Assembly (NCBI RefSeq): GCF_021390325.1 | Contig: NZ_JAJUWU010000003.1 | Coordinates: forward strand, 1 to 64,000 | Origin: Jiella avicenniae | GTDB lineage: Bacteria > Pseudomonadota > Alphaproteobacteria > Rhizobiales > Rhizobiaceae | Length of the DNA: 64,000 nucleotides | Direction: 5' to 3' | Shown: positions 17,134-24,938 of the stretch, one piece after another | How the letters are laid out: each line of letters begins with the position of its first letter | Numbering within the stretch: position 1 is the first letter of the stretch | The notes under the pieces: model-generated | Database searches by the model: none | Told to the model about the DNA's origin: nothing | The model's input: only the letters and a program-made list of their open reading frames with translations | Position numbers and translations under genes: made by a program

Positions 17134-17710
17134 TTGAATGACGGGTGCTGGAAGCGAGCAGGAACAACCAGCCGGCAACGGGAGGGCGGGGAGTGTGGTG
17201 AGCGAGTCGATCAGCATATCGGCGACATCCGCACCGTTTGCGGCCTTGGCGCGGTCTTTCTGTTGCGTCTCCCGATCTATCCGAGCATGGCCGACGGGAT
17301 CCCGTCTTCCTCCGGTCTGGATCGGTCGGAAATCGCCCGTCTTCGCTTGCCGGTCAGTGCGTTTCTCGCCCTTGCCGCCGTCCTCTTGGCGGTCGCCAGG
17401 GTCGTCGAACGGTTGGTCGCCGATTGCCGGAGGAGATCCGAACGGGACGGCATGACGAACCTGTTCAGCCGCCGGCTTTCGAACGGATGACACGGGCCGC
17501 TCGGGTGGCGTGGCGATCCTCTGCGACATCGACGACTTCGAACCCGGGAACGACGGCTACGGCCATGGCCTCGGCGACGACGTCGTCCGCGCCTTCGCCG
17601 CGTTGCTGCAGACGGCCTGTCCGACGGCCGCGCGGCTCGGCTGTCCGTCCGCTCGCGGGACCCAGACCTCGTCCGGCGGTCAGTCCGTGCGCCGCGGGTT
17701 CAGGCCGTAG
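17134..17710 (+). pseudogene. Remnant of a GGDEF diguanylate cyclase
   Basis: In one frame a membrane segment (LPVSAFLALAAVLLAVARV) leads into RRRSERDGMTNLFSRR, the usual entry to a GGDEF domain, and then stops at about 17490. One frame over, from about 17470, the domain continues as GFRTDDTGRSG then VAILCDIDDFEPGNDGYGHG and LGDDVVRAFAALLQ. The text ends at TAARLG, exactly where the catalytic GGDEF signature should begin, and becomes unrelated sequence. So a frameshift at about 17470-17480 and a 3' truncation at about 17640 have removed the active site. The outer boundaries are uncertain. Confidence 0.75.
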
Positions 17711-18252
17711 CTCTGGTACCCCTTCCCGAGTTTCGGCTTCTTCGACGACAGGACCCGCGAATTCACTCCGTTCCAACCGATCTCGCCGCAGAGCCGGGCA
17801 TATTCGATCTTCGGGCAGCGATCCATGATCACCGTGAGGCCGGCGGCCTCCGCCCTTGCCGCCGCCTCGTCGTGGCGGACGGTGAGCTGCATCCAGATCA
17901 CCTTGGGCAGGGGATCGAGGCCGAGAGCCTCGTCGACGATTCCGGGAGCCGCCTCGGAGGCGCGGAAGACGTCGACCATGTCGATCGGAACCGGAATCGA
18001 TCCGAGGTTCGGATAGACGGTCCTGCCGAGGATCTCCTTGCCGGCGAGGCCCGGATTGACCGGGAACACGTCGAAACCCTTGGCGAGGAGATATTTGAGG
18101 ACGAAGAAGGACGGGCGGACCTCCTTGGCGCTGGCGCCGACCATGGCGATGGTCTTCGTCTCGGAAAGGACGCGCCGGATCAGCGCGTCCGGATAGACGA
18201 GCGGTGCCGTGCCGCGCGGAGCGCTGGTCTCTGTCGATGCCTCGAGGGTCAT
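17680..18252 (-). CDS. CoA-binding (YccU-like) protein
   Basis: About 190 residues forming a single CoA_binding_2 Rossmann domain. Key stretches are TKTIAMVGASAKEVRPSFFV, GFDVFPVNPGLAGKEILGR and IWMQLTVRHDEAAARAEAAG, ending with MDRCPKIEYARL. I prefer the ATG at 18252, which overlaps the enoyl-CoA hydratase stop as ATGA and has GGA upstream; an ATG at 18264 is also possible. The coupling to an enoyl-CoA hydratase suggests acyl-CoA metabolism. The exact role of this widespread family is unknown. Confidence 0.85.
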   Translation of the reverse strand: MTLEASTETSAPRGTAPLVYPDALIRRVLSETKTIAMVGASAKEVRPSFFVLKYLLAKGFDVFPVNPGLAGKEILGRTVYPNLGSIPVPIDMVDVFRASEAAPGIVDEALGLDPLPKVIWMQLTVRHDEAAARAEAAGLTVIMDRCPKIEYARLCGEIGWNGVNSRVLSSKKPKLGKGYQSYGLNPRRTD

Positions 18253-19070
18253 TCGTTCGTCCATTCCGGCTGGCGCTTTTCGAGAAAGGCACCGATGCCC
18301 TCCTGCGCGTCACGCGCCAGCATGTTCTCGACCATCACGCCGGCAGCATAGTCGTAGGCCTCGGCGAGCCCCATCTCCGCCTGGGCGTAGAAGGCCTCCT
18401 TGCCGGTCTTCACGGTCATGGCGGATTTGGAGGCGATGGTCGTCGCATATTTGCCGACGACCGTGCCGAGATATTCCGGCGGCACGACGCGATTGACGAG
18501 GCCGAACTCGCGGGCCGACCGCGCATCGATGCGCTCGCCGGTGAGCAGCATTTCCATCGCATGCTTGCGGGTGAGATTGCGCGACAGCGCCACCATCGGC
18601 GTCGAGCAGAACAGGCCGATGTTGACGCCGGGCGTCTGGAACTGCGCTTCTTCCGAAGCGATGGCGAGATCGCAGGAGGCGACGAGCTGGCAGCCGGCGG
18701 CCGTCGCGAGGCCGTTCACCTCGGCGATCACCGGGCAGCGATGGCGGACGATCTGCTGCATCAGGCCCGAACACTGGCGCATGGTCTTCTCGAAGAAGGC
18801 GCGGCCACGGTCCTCGTCGCCGCGATGGGCGGTGAGTTCCTTCAGGTCGTGGCCGGCGGAAAACACCTTGCCGTTGGCGGCCAGCACGACGACGCGGCAG
18901 TCGGCGTCGTCGGCGGCCTCGCCGAGAGCGGCGCTGAGGGCATCCATCATCGCGATCGACAAGGCATTGGCCGGCGGGTTCGACAGGGCGATCCGGGTGA
19001 TGCCCGGCGCCTTCTGCACCTCGATCGGATGGGAATTGGGTTCAGGATTGAGCGGAAGGATTTCGGCCAT
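18249..19070 (-). CDS. Enoyl-CoA hydratase/isomerase family protein
   Basis: A 273-residue crotonase-fold enzyme. The oxyanion-hole segments are VFSAGHDLKEL (about residues 69-79) and NGLATAAGCQLVASCDLAIA (about 119-138). The segment EMLLTGERIDARSAREFGLV follows. The catalytic acidic positions differ from the mitochondrial-type hydratase, so hydration, isomerisation or another CoA-ester reaction cannot be chosen. It precedes the CoA-binding gene with a 4-bp ATGA overlap. Confidence 0.88.
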   Translation of the reverse strand: MAEILPLNPEPNSHPIEVQKAPGITRIALSNPPANALSIAMMDALSAALGEAADDADCRVVVLAANGKVFSAGHDLKELTAHRGDEDRGRAFFEKTMRQCSGLMQQIVRHRCPVIAEVNGLATAAGCQLVASCDLAIASEEAQFQTPGVNIGLFCSTPMVALSRNLTRKHAMEMLLTGERIDARSAREFGLVNRVVPPEYLGTVVGKYATTIASKSAMTVKTGKEAFYAQAEMGLAEAYDYAAGVMVENMLARDAQEGIGAFLEKRQPEWTNE

Positions 19071-19077
19071 GCGGCTC

Positions 19078-19305
19078 TCAGCTTTTCGTCAGGAGACGGA
19101 ACAGGATCGCAACGGTTGCAGCGAGATTGAAGCCCACCATCCACTGCAGGAGATTGAGACGGCCATCCAGGGCGGTAAACCGCTTGTCGTACTGATTGAG
19201 CTTTTCTTCGTAGTTGGCGACTTCCTCGGCAGCCTTGCGCGCCTTCTCGTCGTCGACATTGGCGGCGCGCAAGGCGTCGTAGAGTGAACTCATCATCAGC
19301 GCCAT
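19078..19305 (-). CDS. Small coiled-coil, single-TM membrane protein
   Basis: A 75-residue protein with an amphipathic N-terminal region, a charged coiled-coil (KARKAAEEVANYEEKLNQYD) and a C-terminal membrane helix (MVGFNLAATVAILFRLL) ending LTKS. It resembles the DUF1640/CCDC90-like small membrane proteins. I use the ATG at 19305, where AAGGAGG lies eight bases upstream; 19311 is too close to that site. It lies 7 bp ahead of the hydratase gene on the same strand, so probably in one operon. Function unknown. Confidence 0.7.
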   Translation of the reverse strand: MALMMSSLYDALRAANVDDEKARKAAEEVANYEEKLNQYDKRFTALDGRLNLLQWMVGFNLAATVAILFRLLTKS

Positions 19306-19408
19306 CTGCATGCCCTCCTTGCCGCTGGCGGCAGTTCCTGATCTGAACATAGTCGGGAGAGCCGGCTGCGCCAATGCTTCGCAGTCGGGGATGGCGGGAG
19401 GGCTTTCG

Positions 19409-19837
19409 ATGAAACCGGTGATGACGCTGCACGAGTTGCAGAGCTTCCTGACCGACGAATTCCCCCAGGTGATGGGCCCCGACAGCGGCTTTACGCTCGA
19501 CGCGGTCGGCGATGGCTCCATCACCATGAAGCTGATCGCCGCCGATCGCCATCTGCGTCCCGGCGGCACCGTCTCCGGCCCGACGCTCTTCACCCTCGCC
19601 GACGTCTCGGCCTATGTCGCGATCCTCGCCCATATCGGTCCGGTGGCGCTCGCGGTCACCACCAACATGTCGATCAACTTCCTGATCAAGCCGCCGCCCG
19701 GCACCCTGGTGGCAAAGGCTTCGATCCTCAAACTCGGCAAGCGCCTCGCCGTCGTCGAAGTGGCGATCTCCGGCAAAGCGGACGCCCGGACGGTCTGCCA
19801 CGCCGTCGCAACCTATTCCATTCCACCTGAAAGGTAG
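19409..19837 (+). CDS. PaaI-type hotdog-fold thioesterase
   Basis: A 142-residue single hotdog domain. Family features are HLRPGGTVSGPTLFTLADVS (with the catalytic-side Asp) and ALAVTTNMSINFLIKPPPGT. It probably hydrolyses acyl- or aryl-CoA thioesters. The ATG at 19409 has GGGAGG 7-8 bases upstream; the frame stays open further 5' but lacks family sequence. It is divergent from the coiled-coil/enoyl-CoA hydratase genes, so it shares a CoA-thioester neighbourhood. Confidence 0.85.
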   Translation: MKPVMTLHELQSFLTDEFPQVMGPDSGFTLDAVGDGSITMKLIAADRHLRPGGTVSGPTLFTLADVSAYVAILAHIGPVALAVTTNMSINFLIKPPPGTLVAKASILKLGKRLAVVEVAISGKADARTVCHAVATYSIPPER

Positions 19838-19882
19838 GGCCGGCGACATCTCACAACCAAAAGGAGCATTTAACCCGAGGCG

Positions 19883-20251
19883 TCAGCAAAGTCCGCATAC
19901 GTTCCGCTTGGATCGACTGCAGACAGAGCCTTTCGCGATAAATATCGATGTAAGTTCCCCGCCCACATATGAGCACGACTTAAAATCGCTAAAAATAGAA
20001 CATGCAAATACGGTCGCCGCCAGTCCACCCAGAAAGTCCTCGACTTCCTGCGCGGACGCGCCTGTTATACCCGCACCACCCAGGATCATTACACAAGTCC
20101 CCGGATATTCTCCGCATAGACGCTCGAAGCGGTCTTTCAACTGGTTGTCTTCAGTTCGAAGATCGCTGCAGGATTGGGCATTACAATGCGACGAAAAAGA
20201 CAAAACGAAAGCGACCGCGATCGCAGCAACGGAGCTTCTCATGATCGTCAT
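19883..20251 (-). CDS. Cysteine-rich secreted protein, unknown
   Basis: A 122-residue protein. The signal peptide (to about SFSSHCNA) is followed by a mature chain with eight cysteines (QSC, RLC, GTC, FAC, KSC, SVC, NVC, GLC), suggesting several disulfides. A hydrophobic Gly/Ala stretch (MILGGAGITGASAQ) lies in the middle. Base composition is clearly lower in GC than the neighbours, suggesting recent acquisition. The in-frame starts are 20251 and 20242. I do not recognise a family; the features support an exported, disulfide-bonded small protein. Confidence 0.65.
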   Translation of the reverse strand: MTIMRSSVAAIAVAFVLSFSSHCNAQSCSDLRTEDNQLKDRFERLCGEYPGTCVMILGGAGITGASAQEVEDFLGGLAATVFACSIFSDFKSCSYVGGELTSIFIAKGSVCSRSKRNVCGLC

Positions 20252-20597
20252 CCCAGTGATGCCAGATGAGACACGCTACCTGAAATTGCATATTCGCGCC
20301 AGTCTCGATAGGATTTTTCCCGCATAAGGTGTGGACAATGCCCGTTGAGTCGAGGTGCTGTCACGGTTTCCCATGGATCGTACTCTGTTCCCCACGGCCA
20401 TGCCCTTCAGGCAAGCGGCATGAGAAGTGGTTCCAAAGTCGATCCGACCTGGCTCCCGCCTTCTTCGCGACATGTCACCCGCTGCGGAGAAAGAGCGCCA
20501 AACAAAAGCACTACGAATTTCGTGGTATCATAATACCTTTACCCCTCAACGTACTGCAATAGAGGCATGAGGAGGAGGCAGAACGCGGACTTTTGCG
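20252..20597. other. Lower-GC spacer without a supported gene
   Basis: A/T content is higher than in the rest of the window, and only short frames with no family features are present. Together with the preceding gene it forms a roughly 0.7-kb compositionally distinct patch. Confidence 0.5.
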
Positions 20598-20626
20598 TTG
20601 ACAGCCCGCCGCTGCGACCGTATGGA
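20598..20626 (+). promoter_or_regulatory. Sigma-70 type promoter for rplM-rpsI
   Basis: A perfect -35 TTGACA (20598-20603), a 17-base spacer and a -10-like TATGGA (20621-20626) lie about 90 bp ahead of rplM. Confidence 0.75.
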
Positions 20627-20640
20627 GACGCCCAGGAAGA

Positions 20641-20662
20641 GCGGCCGCGGGCCGCCCTTTTT
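20641..20662 (+). promoter_or_regulatory. Terminator-like hairpin in the rplM leader
   Basis: Stem GCGGCC (20641-20646) pairs with GGCCGC (20650-20655), and CC plus five T follow. It lies inside the 5' leader downstream of the promoter and could act as an attenuator or L13 feedback element. Function is inferred. Confidence 0.5.
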
Positions 20663-20718
20663 GCATGGCGGCCACAGATGGCTTGCCTCGAAACCAGACC
20701 AACATCCAGGGGCAACCC

Positions 20719-21183
20719 ATGAAGACCTTCTCGCAGAAGACCGAGACGGTGGAGAAGAAGTGGATTCTGATCGACGCCGAAGGGCTCGTCGTCGGCCGCC
20801 TCGCCTCTCTCGTCGCGCTCCGCCTTCGCGGCAAACACAAGGCCACCTTCACGCCGCATGTCGACGATGGTGACAACATCATCATCGTCAATGCCGACAA
20901 GGTGGTCCTCACCGGCAAGAAGTACTGGAACAAGACCTACTTCTGGCACACCGGCTATGCCGGCGGCATCAAGGAGCGCAAGGCGCGCGAAATCCTCGAA
21001 GGGCGCTTCCCCGAGCGCGTCGTCGAGAAGGCCGTCGAGCGCATGCTGCCGCGCGGACCGCTCGGCCGTCGCCAGATGAAGAACCTCCGCGTCTATTCCG
21101 GGCCGGATCATCCGCACGTCGCGCAGAATCCCGAAGCGCTCGACGTCAAGTCGCTGAACTCCAAGAATGCGAGGGCCGCATAA
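20719..21183 (+). CDS. rplM: 50S ribosomal protein L13
   Basis: A 154-residue L13. It has [19 protein letters not shown] near the N-terminus and the signature [20 protein letters not shown]. The start at 20719 gives [15 protein letters not shown], the normal family beginning. Its TAA overlaps the rpsI ATG by one base (TAATG), so L13 and S9 are coupled as in most bacteria. Confidence 0.98.
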   Translation: MKTFSQKTETVEKKWILIDAEGLVVGRLASLVALRLRGKHKATFTPHVDDGDNIIIVNADKVVLTGKKYWNKTYFWHTGYAGGIKERKAREILEGRFPERVVEKAVERMLPRGPLGRRQMKNLRVYSGPDHPHVAQNPEALDVKSLNSKNARAA

Positions 21184-21665
21184 TGTCCCAGCTCTCCTCC
21201 CTCGAAGAACTCGGCTCGGCGGCGAACGTCCCGTCGGCGCAGCCCGAGGCTCCCGTCCACGTCCAGAAGCTCGACAAGTTCGGCCGCGCCTATGCCACCG
21301 GCAAGCGCAAGGACGCGGTCGCCCGCGTCTGGGTCAAGCCCGGCTCCGGCAAGATCATCGTCAACGACAAGGACTACACGGCCTATTTCGCCCGTCCGGT
21401 CCTGCAGATGGTGCTGCGCCAGCCGATCGTCGCGACCAGCCGTGACGGCCAGTTCGACATCATCGCCACCGTCGCCGGCGGCGGCCTTTCCGGCCAGGCC
21501 GGTGCGGTTCGCCACGGCATTTCCAAGGCGCTGACCTATTACGAGCCGGGCCTGCGCGCCGTCCTGAAGAAGGGCGGCTTCCTGACCCGCGACTCGCGCA
21601 CCGTGGAGCGCAAGAAGTACGGCAAGGCGAAGGCCCGCCGGTCCTTCCAGTTCTCCAAGCGCTGA
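21183..21665 (+). CDS. rpsI: 30S ribosomal protein S9
   Basis: A 160-residue S9 with an alphaproteobacterial N-terminal extension (about 35 residues) before the core [20 protein letters not shown]. Further core signatures are [19 protein letters not shown] and the basic C-terminus [11 protein letters not shown] that reaches the P-site tRNA. It is the second gene of the rplM operon and is followed by a strong terminator. Confidence 0.98.
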   Translation: MSQLSSLEELGSAANVPSAQPEAPVHVQKLDKFGRAYATGKRKDAVARVWVKPGSGKIIVNDKDYTAYFARPVLQMVLRQPIVATSRDGQFDIIATVAGGGLSGQAGAVRHGISKALTYYEPGLRAVLKKGGFLTRDSRTVERKKYGKAKARRSFQFSKR

Positions 21666-21697
21666 GCTTCGGCTCGCGCTTCAAGGCGCATGGATCG

Positions 21698-21732
21698 AAA
21701 GCCGCCGAGCATTTTGCCGGCGGCTTTTTTTT
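21698..21732 (+). terminator. Rho-independent terminator after rpsI
   Basis: Stem GCCGCCG (21701-21707) pairs with CGGCGGC (21718-21724), extended by A/T pairs, and is followed by eight T. Confidence 0.95.
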
Positions 21733-21902
21733 CGTGCTCGGTCCGTCGGAAATCCTCGCCGTCAGAGCTCGTTTCGGGCCGAATCCGGCCGTCTGCGGCA
21801 GAGCTGCCCTCACAGCCGAGAGAGCACCCGCCAAAATTCCGAACTGTCATCTTCTCGCCGTCCGAATCTGGCACATATCCGCTGCTCTCAACGAGGATGA
21901 GA

Positions 21903-22121
21903 ATGATGGATTCTCCAGACAATCCAGAACGTTTCAAAGATTCCTTCGAGCGGCTTCGAGCACAGCCGACGCAGCGGCGGCCGACGCTGTCGGAAGACTG
22001 CATGGAGGGCGAGCCGACGCTCGAGGAACTGCTCGACGAACCGATCGCCCGCCTGCTCATGGCCTATGACCGGGTCAATCCCAATCTTCTGGAGGAACTG
22101 GTGCGGCGACGCTTCGCCTGA
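21903..22121 (+). CDS. Small hypothetical protein
   Basis: A 72-residue acidic protein beginning MMDSPDNPERFKDSFERLRA and ending in a helical LLMAYDRVNPNLLEELVRRR. A GAGG ribosome-binding site lies six bases before the ATG at 21903. A perfect-stem terminator follows within 25 bp. Those two signals make it likely to be real although no family is recognised. The C-terminal part resembles small regulatory helical proteins of rhizobia, but this is only an impression. Confidence 0.65.
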   Translation: MMDSPDNPERFKDSFERLRAQPTQRRPTLSEDCMEGEPTLEELLDEPIARLLMAYDRVNPNLLEELVRRRFA

Positions 22122-22143
22122 CGAGCCGACGTCCGCCATGACG

Positions 22144-22177
22144 AAGGCCTGCCGCGGGATGCCGTGGCAGGCCTTTT
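22144..22177 (+). terminator. Rho-independent terminator
   Basis: A 10-bp perfect stem AAGGCCTGCC (22144-22153) pairs with 22166-22175 and is followed by T. It serves the small gene upstream and may also stop minus-strand transcription. Confidence 0.85.
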
Positions 22178-22261
22178 CATGTTCCCACGCGCCGATCCAG
22201 CGCACGAACACGGGGCGAACGGCTCGGGTTTGTCTGCTCCTGATTGCCGGCGCAGCGAGAA

Positions 22262-22275
22262 CCCCCCCCCCCCCC
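22262..22275. repeat. Homopolymer tract of 14 C
   Basis: An uninterrupted C14 run lies 6 bp beyond the stop codon of the chemoreceptor gene (poly-G on its coding strand). It is the longest homopolymer I noticed in the window. Confidence 0.9.
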
Positions 22276-22281
22276 GCAGCA

Positions 22282-24264
22282 TCAGAATTCGGACCAGCCC
22301 CCCTCTTCCGCCGCCTCGGCCGACCTGACCAGGGCCAGATTGCCGACGACGCGGCGGGCTCCGCCGGACGGCGCCGCCGGCGCCTTCGCCTGTACTCGGG
22401 TCGGCTGCGCCCTCACCGTCGCGCTTGCATTCGCGAGCTCGAACTGGCCGATCAGCCGGGCGAGTTCGTCGGTCTCCTTCAGCAGGTGATTGGCCGCCGC
22501 CGTCGACTGCTCGACCATCGCCGCGTTCTGCTGGGTCATCTGGTCCATGTTGGCGACGGCGGTGTTGACCTCGGCAAGGCTCGAAGCCTGCTCCTCGGAC
22601 GAACGGGCGATTTCCTGGACGATGCCGTTGATCGTCCCGACATGCTCGGCGATCGACCGCAGGGCCTTGCCGGCAGCGCCGACGAGTTGGACGCCGTCCT
22701 CGACCTGGCTCGCCGAACGGCCGATGAGGGCCTTGATCTCCCGCGCCGCCTCGGCCGAGCGCTGGGCGAGCGCCCGCACTTCCTGGGCAACGACGGCAAA
22801 GCCCTTGCCGGCCTCGCCCGCCCGTGCCGCCTCGACGCCGGCGTTGAGCGCCAGGAGGTTCGTCTGGAATGCGATTTCGTCGATCACCCCGATGATCTGC
22901 GAGATCTGCTGGGAAGAGTTCTCGATGCTGCCCATCGCAGCGATGGCGCCGTCGACGACGCTGGCCGACTGCTCCGCCTCCTGCTTCGCCAGGGTGACGG
23001 CGCTGCGGGCGTGTCCGACATTCTCGGCGGTGCGTCTGATCCCTTCGGTCACCTCGCCGAGAGCCGCGGCGGTCTCCTCGAGGCTCGCGGCCTGCTGTTC
23101 GGTCCGGCGCGAAAGGTCGTCGGTCGCCTGGAACATTTCCTGCGACCCGACACGGATCTGTTCGCCGCCGTCGGAAATCGTCGCCATCGTCCGATCGAGC
23201 GTGGCCACCGCCGCATTGAAGTCGGCCTTCAGCCCCTCATAGGCAGCCGGGAACTGCGCCTCGATCCGATAGGCCAGCCGGCCGTCCGAAACCGCCGACA
23301 GCGCCTTGCCGATCGCCGCGACGACCATCGCCTGTTCGCGGGCGGTGACGGCCTGGAACTCGGCGGCCCGATCGCGCTCTTCATCGGCCTCCTGGCGCCG
23401 CACGGCCGCGTCCTGCTCGAGCTTCGCCTTTTCCTCGGCGGCGCGCTTGAAGGCCTGGAAGGCGCGGCCGAGATCGCCGATCTCGTCGCGGCGTCCGGCC
23501 TCGGCGAGATCACCCACGCGCTCGCTGCGGGCCAGTCGGTCGAGCGCCTCGGTGACCCGGTCGAGTGGCGCCAGCAATTTGCGGCGAGTGAACAGGATGA
23601 GGGCAATGCCCGTGGCGATCGTAAGGAAGGACAGAACGTAGGAGAGCGCCGCAGCAATCGCGGCTCTGTCGGAAGCATCTGCGTCCGCCGCGGCCTGATG
23701 CCGGTCGATCCGTTCGAGCAGCCCGTCGATGCTCGTCTTCGCCTTGTCGACCGCTTCGCCGAGCCGCTGGGCGGTGGCGTCGAAATCGCCCATCAAACGG
23801 TTGCCGCCGGCCGGCCCCTCGGCGACATAGGCTCGCGCCATTCGCTGGCCGAGGTCGTAGAACGGCGGAAACGCGGCTTCGAGTTCGTCGAGGGTCGAAA
23901 GGGTTTCATCCGCGCCGAGGCGCCTTGCGAGATCCCTCGCGGCGGCGAGGTTCACGACGAAGGAATCGGCATGCTCCCTGGCGAGATCGAACCCGTCCGC
24001 CAGACCGTCGAGCCCACGCGTCGCCGAGACGTCGGTCAGGAACTGCTGCACCTGGACGACGTCGAGCTGAATCGCTTTCTGCAAGAGAGCGAGATCGAGA
24101 CTCTCGCGCGCCAGGGCCAGTTCGTTTTCCGCCGTCTGCCGCAGATGATCCGTGTTCGTCGCATGCAGACGGTCGACGACGATCTCGCCGCCGAGAATCA
24201 CCGCAATCGCTGCGACGATCGCGATGGAGATGGTCTTCTGAATACGCTTCGAGCGTTCGCCCAT
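22282..24264 (-). CDS. Methyl-accepting chemotaxis protein
   Basis: A 660-residue chemoreceptor. TM1 lies at about residues 10-28 and a helical periplasmic sensor domain spans about 29-200. TM2 is at about 205-227, and HAMP and HAMP-like segments follow from about 228 to 385. The signalling domain carries the hairpin tip [20 protein letters not shown] and [20 protein letters not shown]. The chain ends in GWSEF, which fits the xWxxF tether bound by CheR/CheB in high-abundance receptors. No che genes are adjacent, so its ligand is unknown. It is monocistronic, with a C14 tract just past the stop. Confidence 0.95.
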   Translation of the reverse strand: MGERSKRIQKTISIAIVAAIAVILGGEIVVDRLHATNTDHLRQTAENELALARESLDLALLQKAIQLDVVQVQQFLTDVSATRGLDGLADGFDLAREHADSFVVNLAAARDLARRLGADETLSTLDELEAAFPPFYDLGQRMARAYVAEGPAGGNRLMGDFDATAQRLGEAVDKAKTSIDGLLERIDRHQAAADADASDRAAIAAALSYVLSFLTIATGIALILFTRRKLLAPLDRVTEALDRLARSERVGDLAEAGRRDEIGDLGRAFQAFKRAAEEKAKLEQDAAVRRQEADEERDRAAEFQAVTAREQAMVVAAIGKALSAVSDGRLAYRIEAQFPAAYEGLKADFNAAVATLDRTMATISDGGEQIRVGSQEMFQATDDLSRRTEQQAASLEETAAALGEVTEGIRRTAENVGHARSAVTLAKQEAEQSASVVDGAIAAMGSIENSSQQISQIIGVIDEIAFQTNLLALNAGVEAARAGEAGKGFAVVAQEVRALAQRSAEAAREIKALIGRSASQVEDGVQLVGAAGKALRSIAEHVGTINGIVQEIARSSEEQASSLAEVNTAVANMDQMTQQNAAMVEQSTAAANHLLKETDELARLIGQFELANASATVRAQPTRVQAKAPAAPSGGARRVVGNLALVRSAEAAEEGGWSEF

Positions 24265-24575
24265 GCGTCGTGCCCCGTCAGTCGGTTTCAGTGGAGTTCG
24301 CGAACTGGATACAGCGGAACGTTTGCCGACTTTCTGTTCAGCCCGGTCCCGATTTTAATCAAACCAATAGATCGCTCTGCTTTAAGAACCCGTGACTTCC
24401 GCAATGATTGCCGCTCTGGAAATTGCCCCTCCGGTGTCGGCCGGCCTTCCACCACGTCGATTTCGCGCCTTGCAGACGCCGGAACGAAGCGCGCTTCCAG
24501 CGGTTAGCAGTCTGAAGCCTCCCGGCCCTTCCGATACGGGCCGGATGGAGACGATCAGCAGGGAAGGACCGGACG
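24265..24575. other. 311-bp divergent intergenic region
   Basis: It separates the chemoreceptor (minus strand) from the small hydrophilic gene (plus strand) and contains no supported gene. An A/T-rich stretch at about 24355-24385 probably holds the receptor promoter. Confidence 0.5.
24481..24505 (+). promoter_or_regulatory. Candidate EcfG-type promoter
   Basis: GGAAC (24481-24485) is followed after 16 bases by GGTT (24502-24505), one mismatch from the EcfG -10 CGTT. It lies 70 bp before a small disordered protein of a type often controlled by the general stress sigma factor. Confidence 0.35.
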
Positions 24576-24797
24576 ATGAGCAACGCGCCGGACAAATTCG
24601 ACAATCAGCAGAACCGCGCCGACGAGCAGGATCGCGACCAGGACATGAGCTACCGGCAGAACGCGCCCAAGGCCCGGCCGAGCCAGGACAACGCCTTCGA
24701 CCGCCCCGGCAGCGTCGATCCGACGGGCGGCGAGCAGGCGCGTCGGCCGGCCGAAACCGTCGAGATCGGCGAGGACGTCGAAGATCCGCAGAAGTAG
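24576..24797 (+). CDS. Small disordered hydrophilic protein
   Basis: A 73-residue protein, nearly all charged or polar, with many Asp, Gln, Asn and Arg (for example DKFDNQQNRADEQDRDQD) and no hydrophobic core. GGAAGGACC precedes the ATG. Composition resembles small general-stress proteins of Hyphomicrobiales, but no domain can be named. The upstream GGAAC-N16-GGTT element supports a stress role weakly. Confidence 0.65.
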   Translation: MSNAPDKFDNQQNRADEQDRDQDMSYRQNAPKARPSQDNAFDRPGSVDPTGGEQARRPAETVEIGEDVEDPQK

Positions 24798-24938
24798 GCC
24801 CGGCAATTCCACCGCCTTCGGGGCCGGATGCGCGCTCGCGCGTCCGGCCTCTTTCGTTTGCCGTGCCCGGCGCACACGGCCTCCGGCGCCGCAGACAAGA
24901 TGCTCGCATCCGATGGCGGTTCGCCCTACCCTGACATC

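Noticed and set aside
22262-22275. Phase-variable switch in the chemoreceptor
   Set aside because: The C14 tract is outside the coding frame, after the stop codon.
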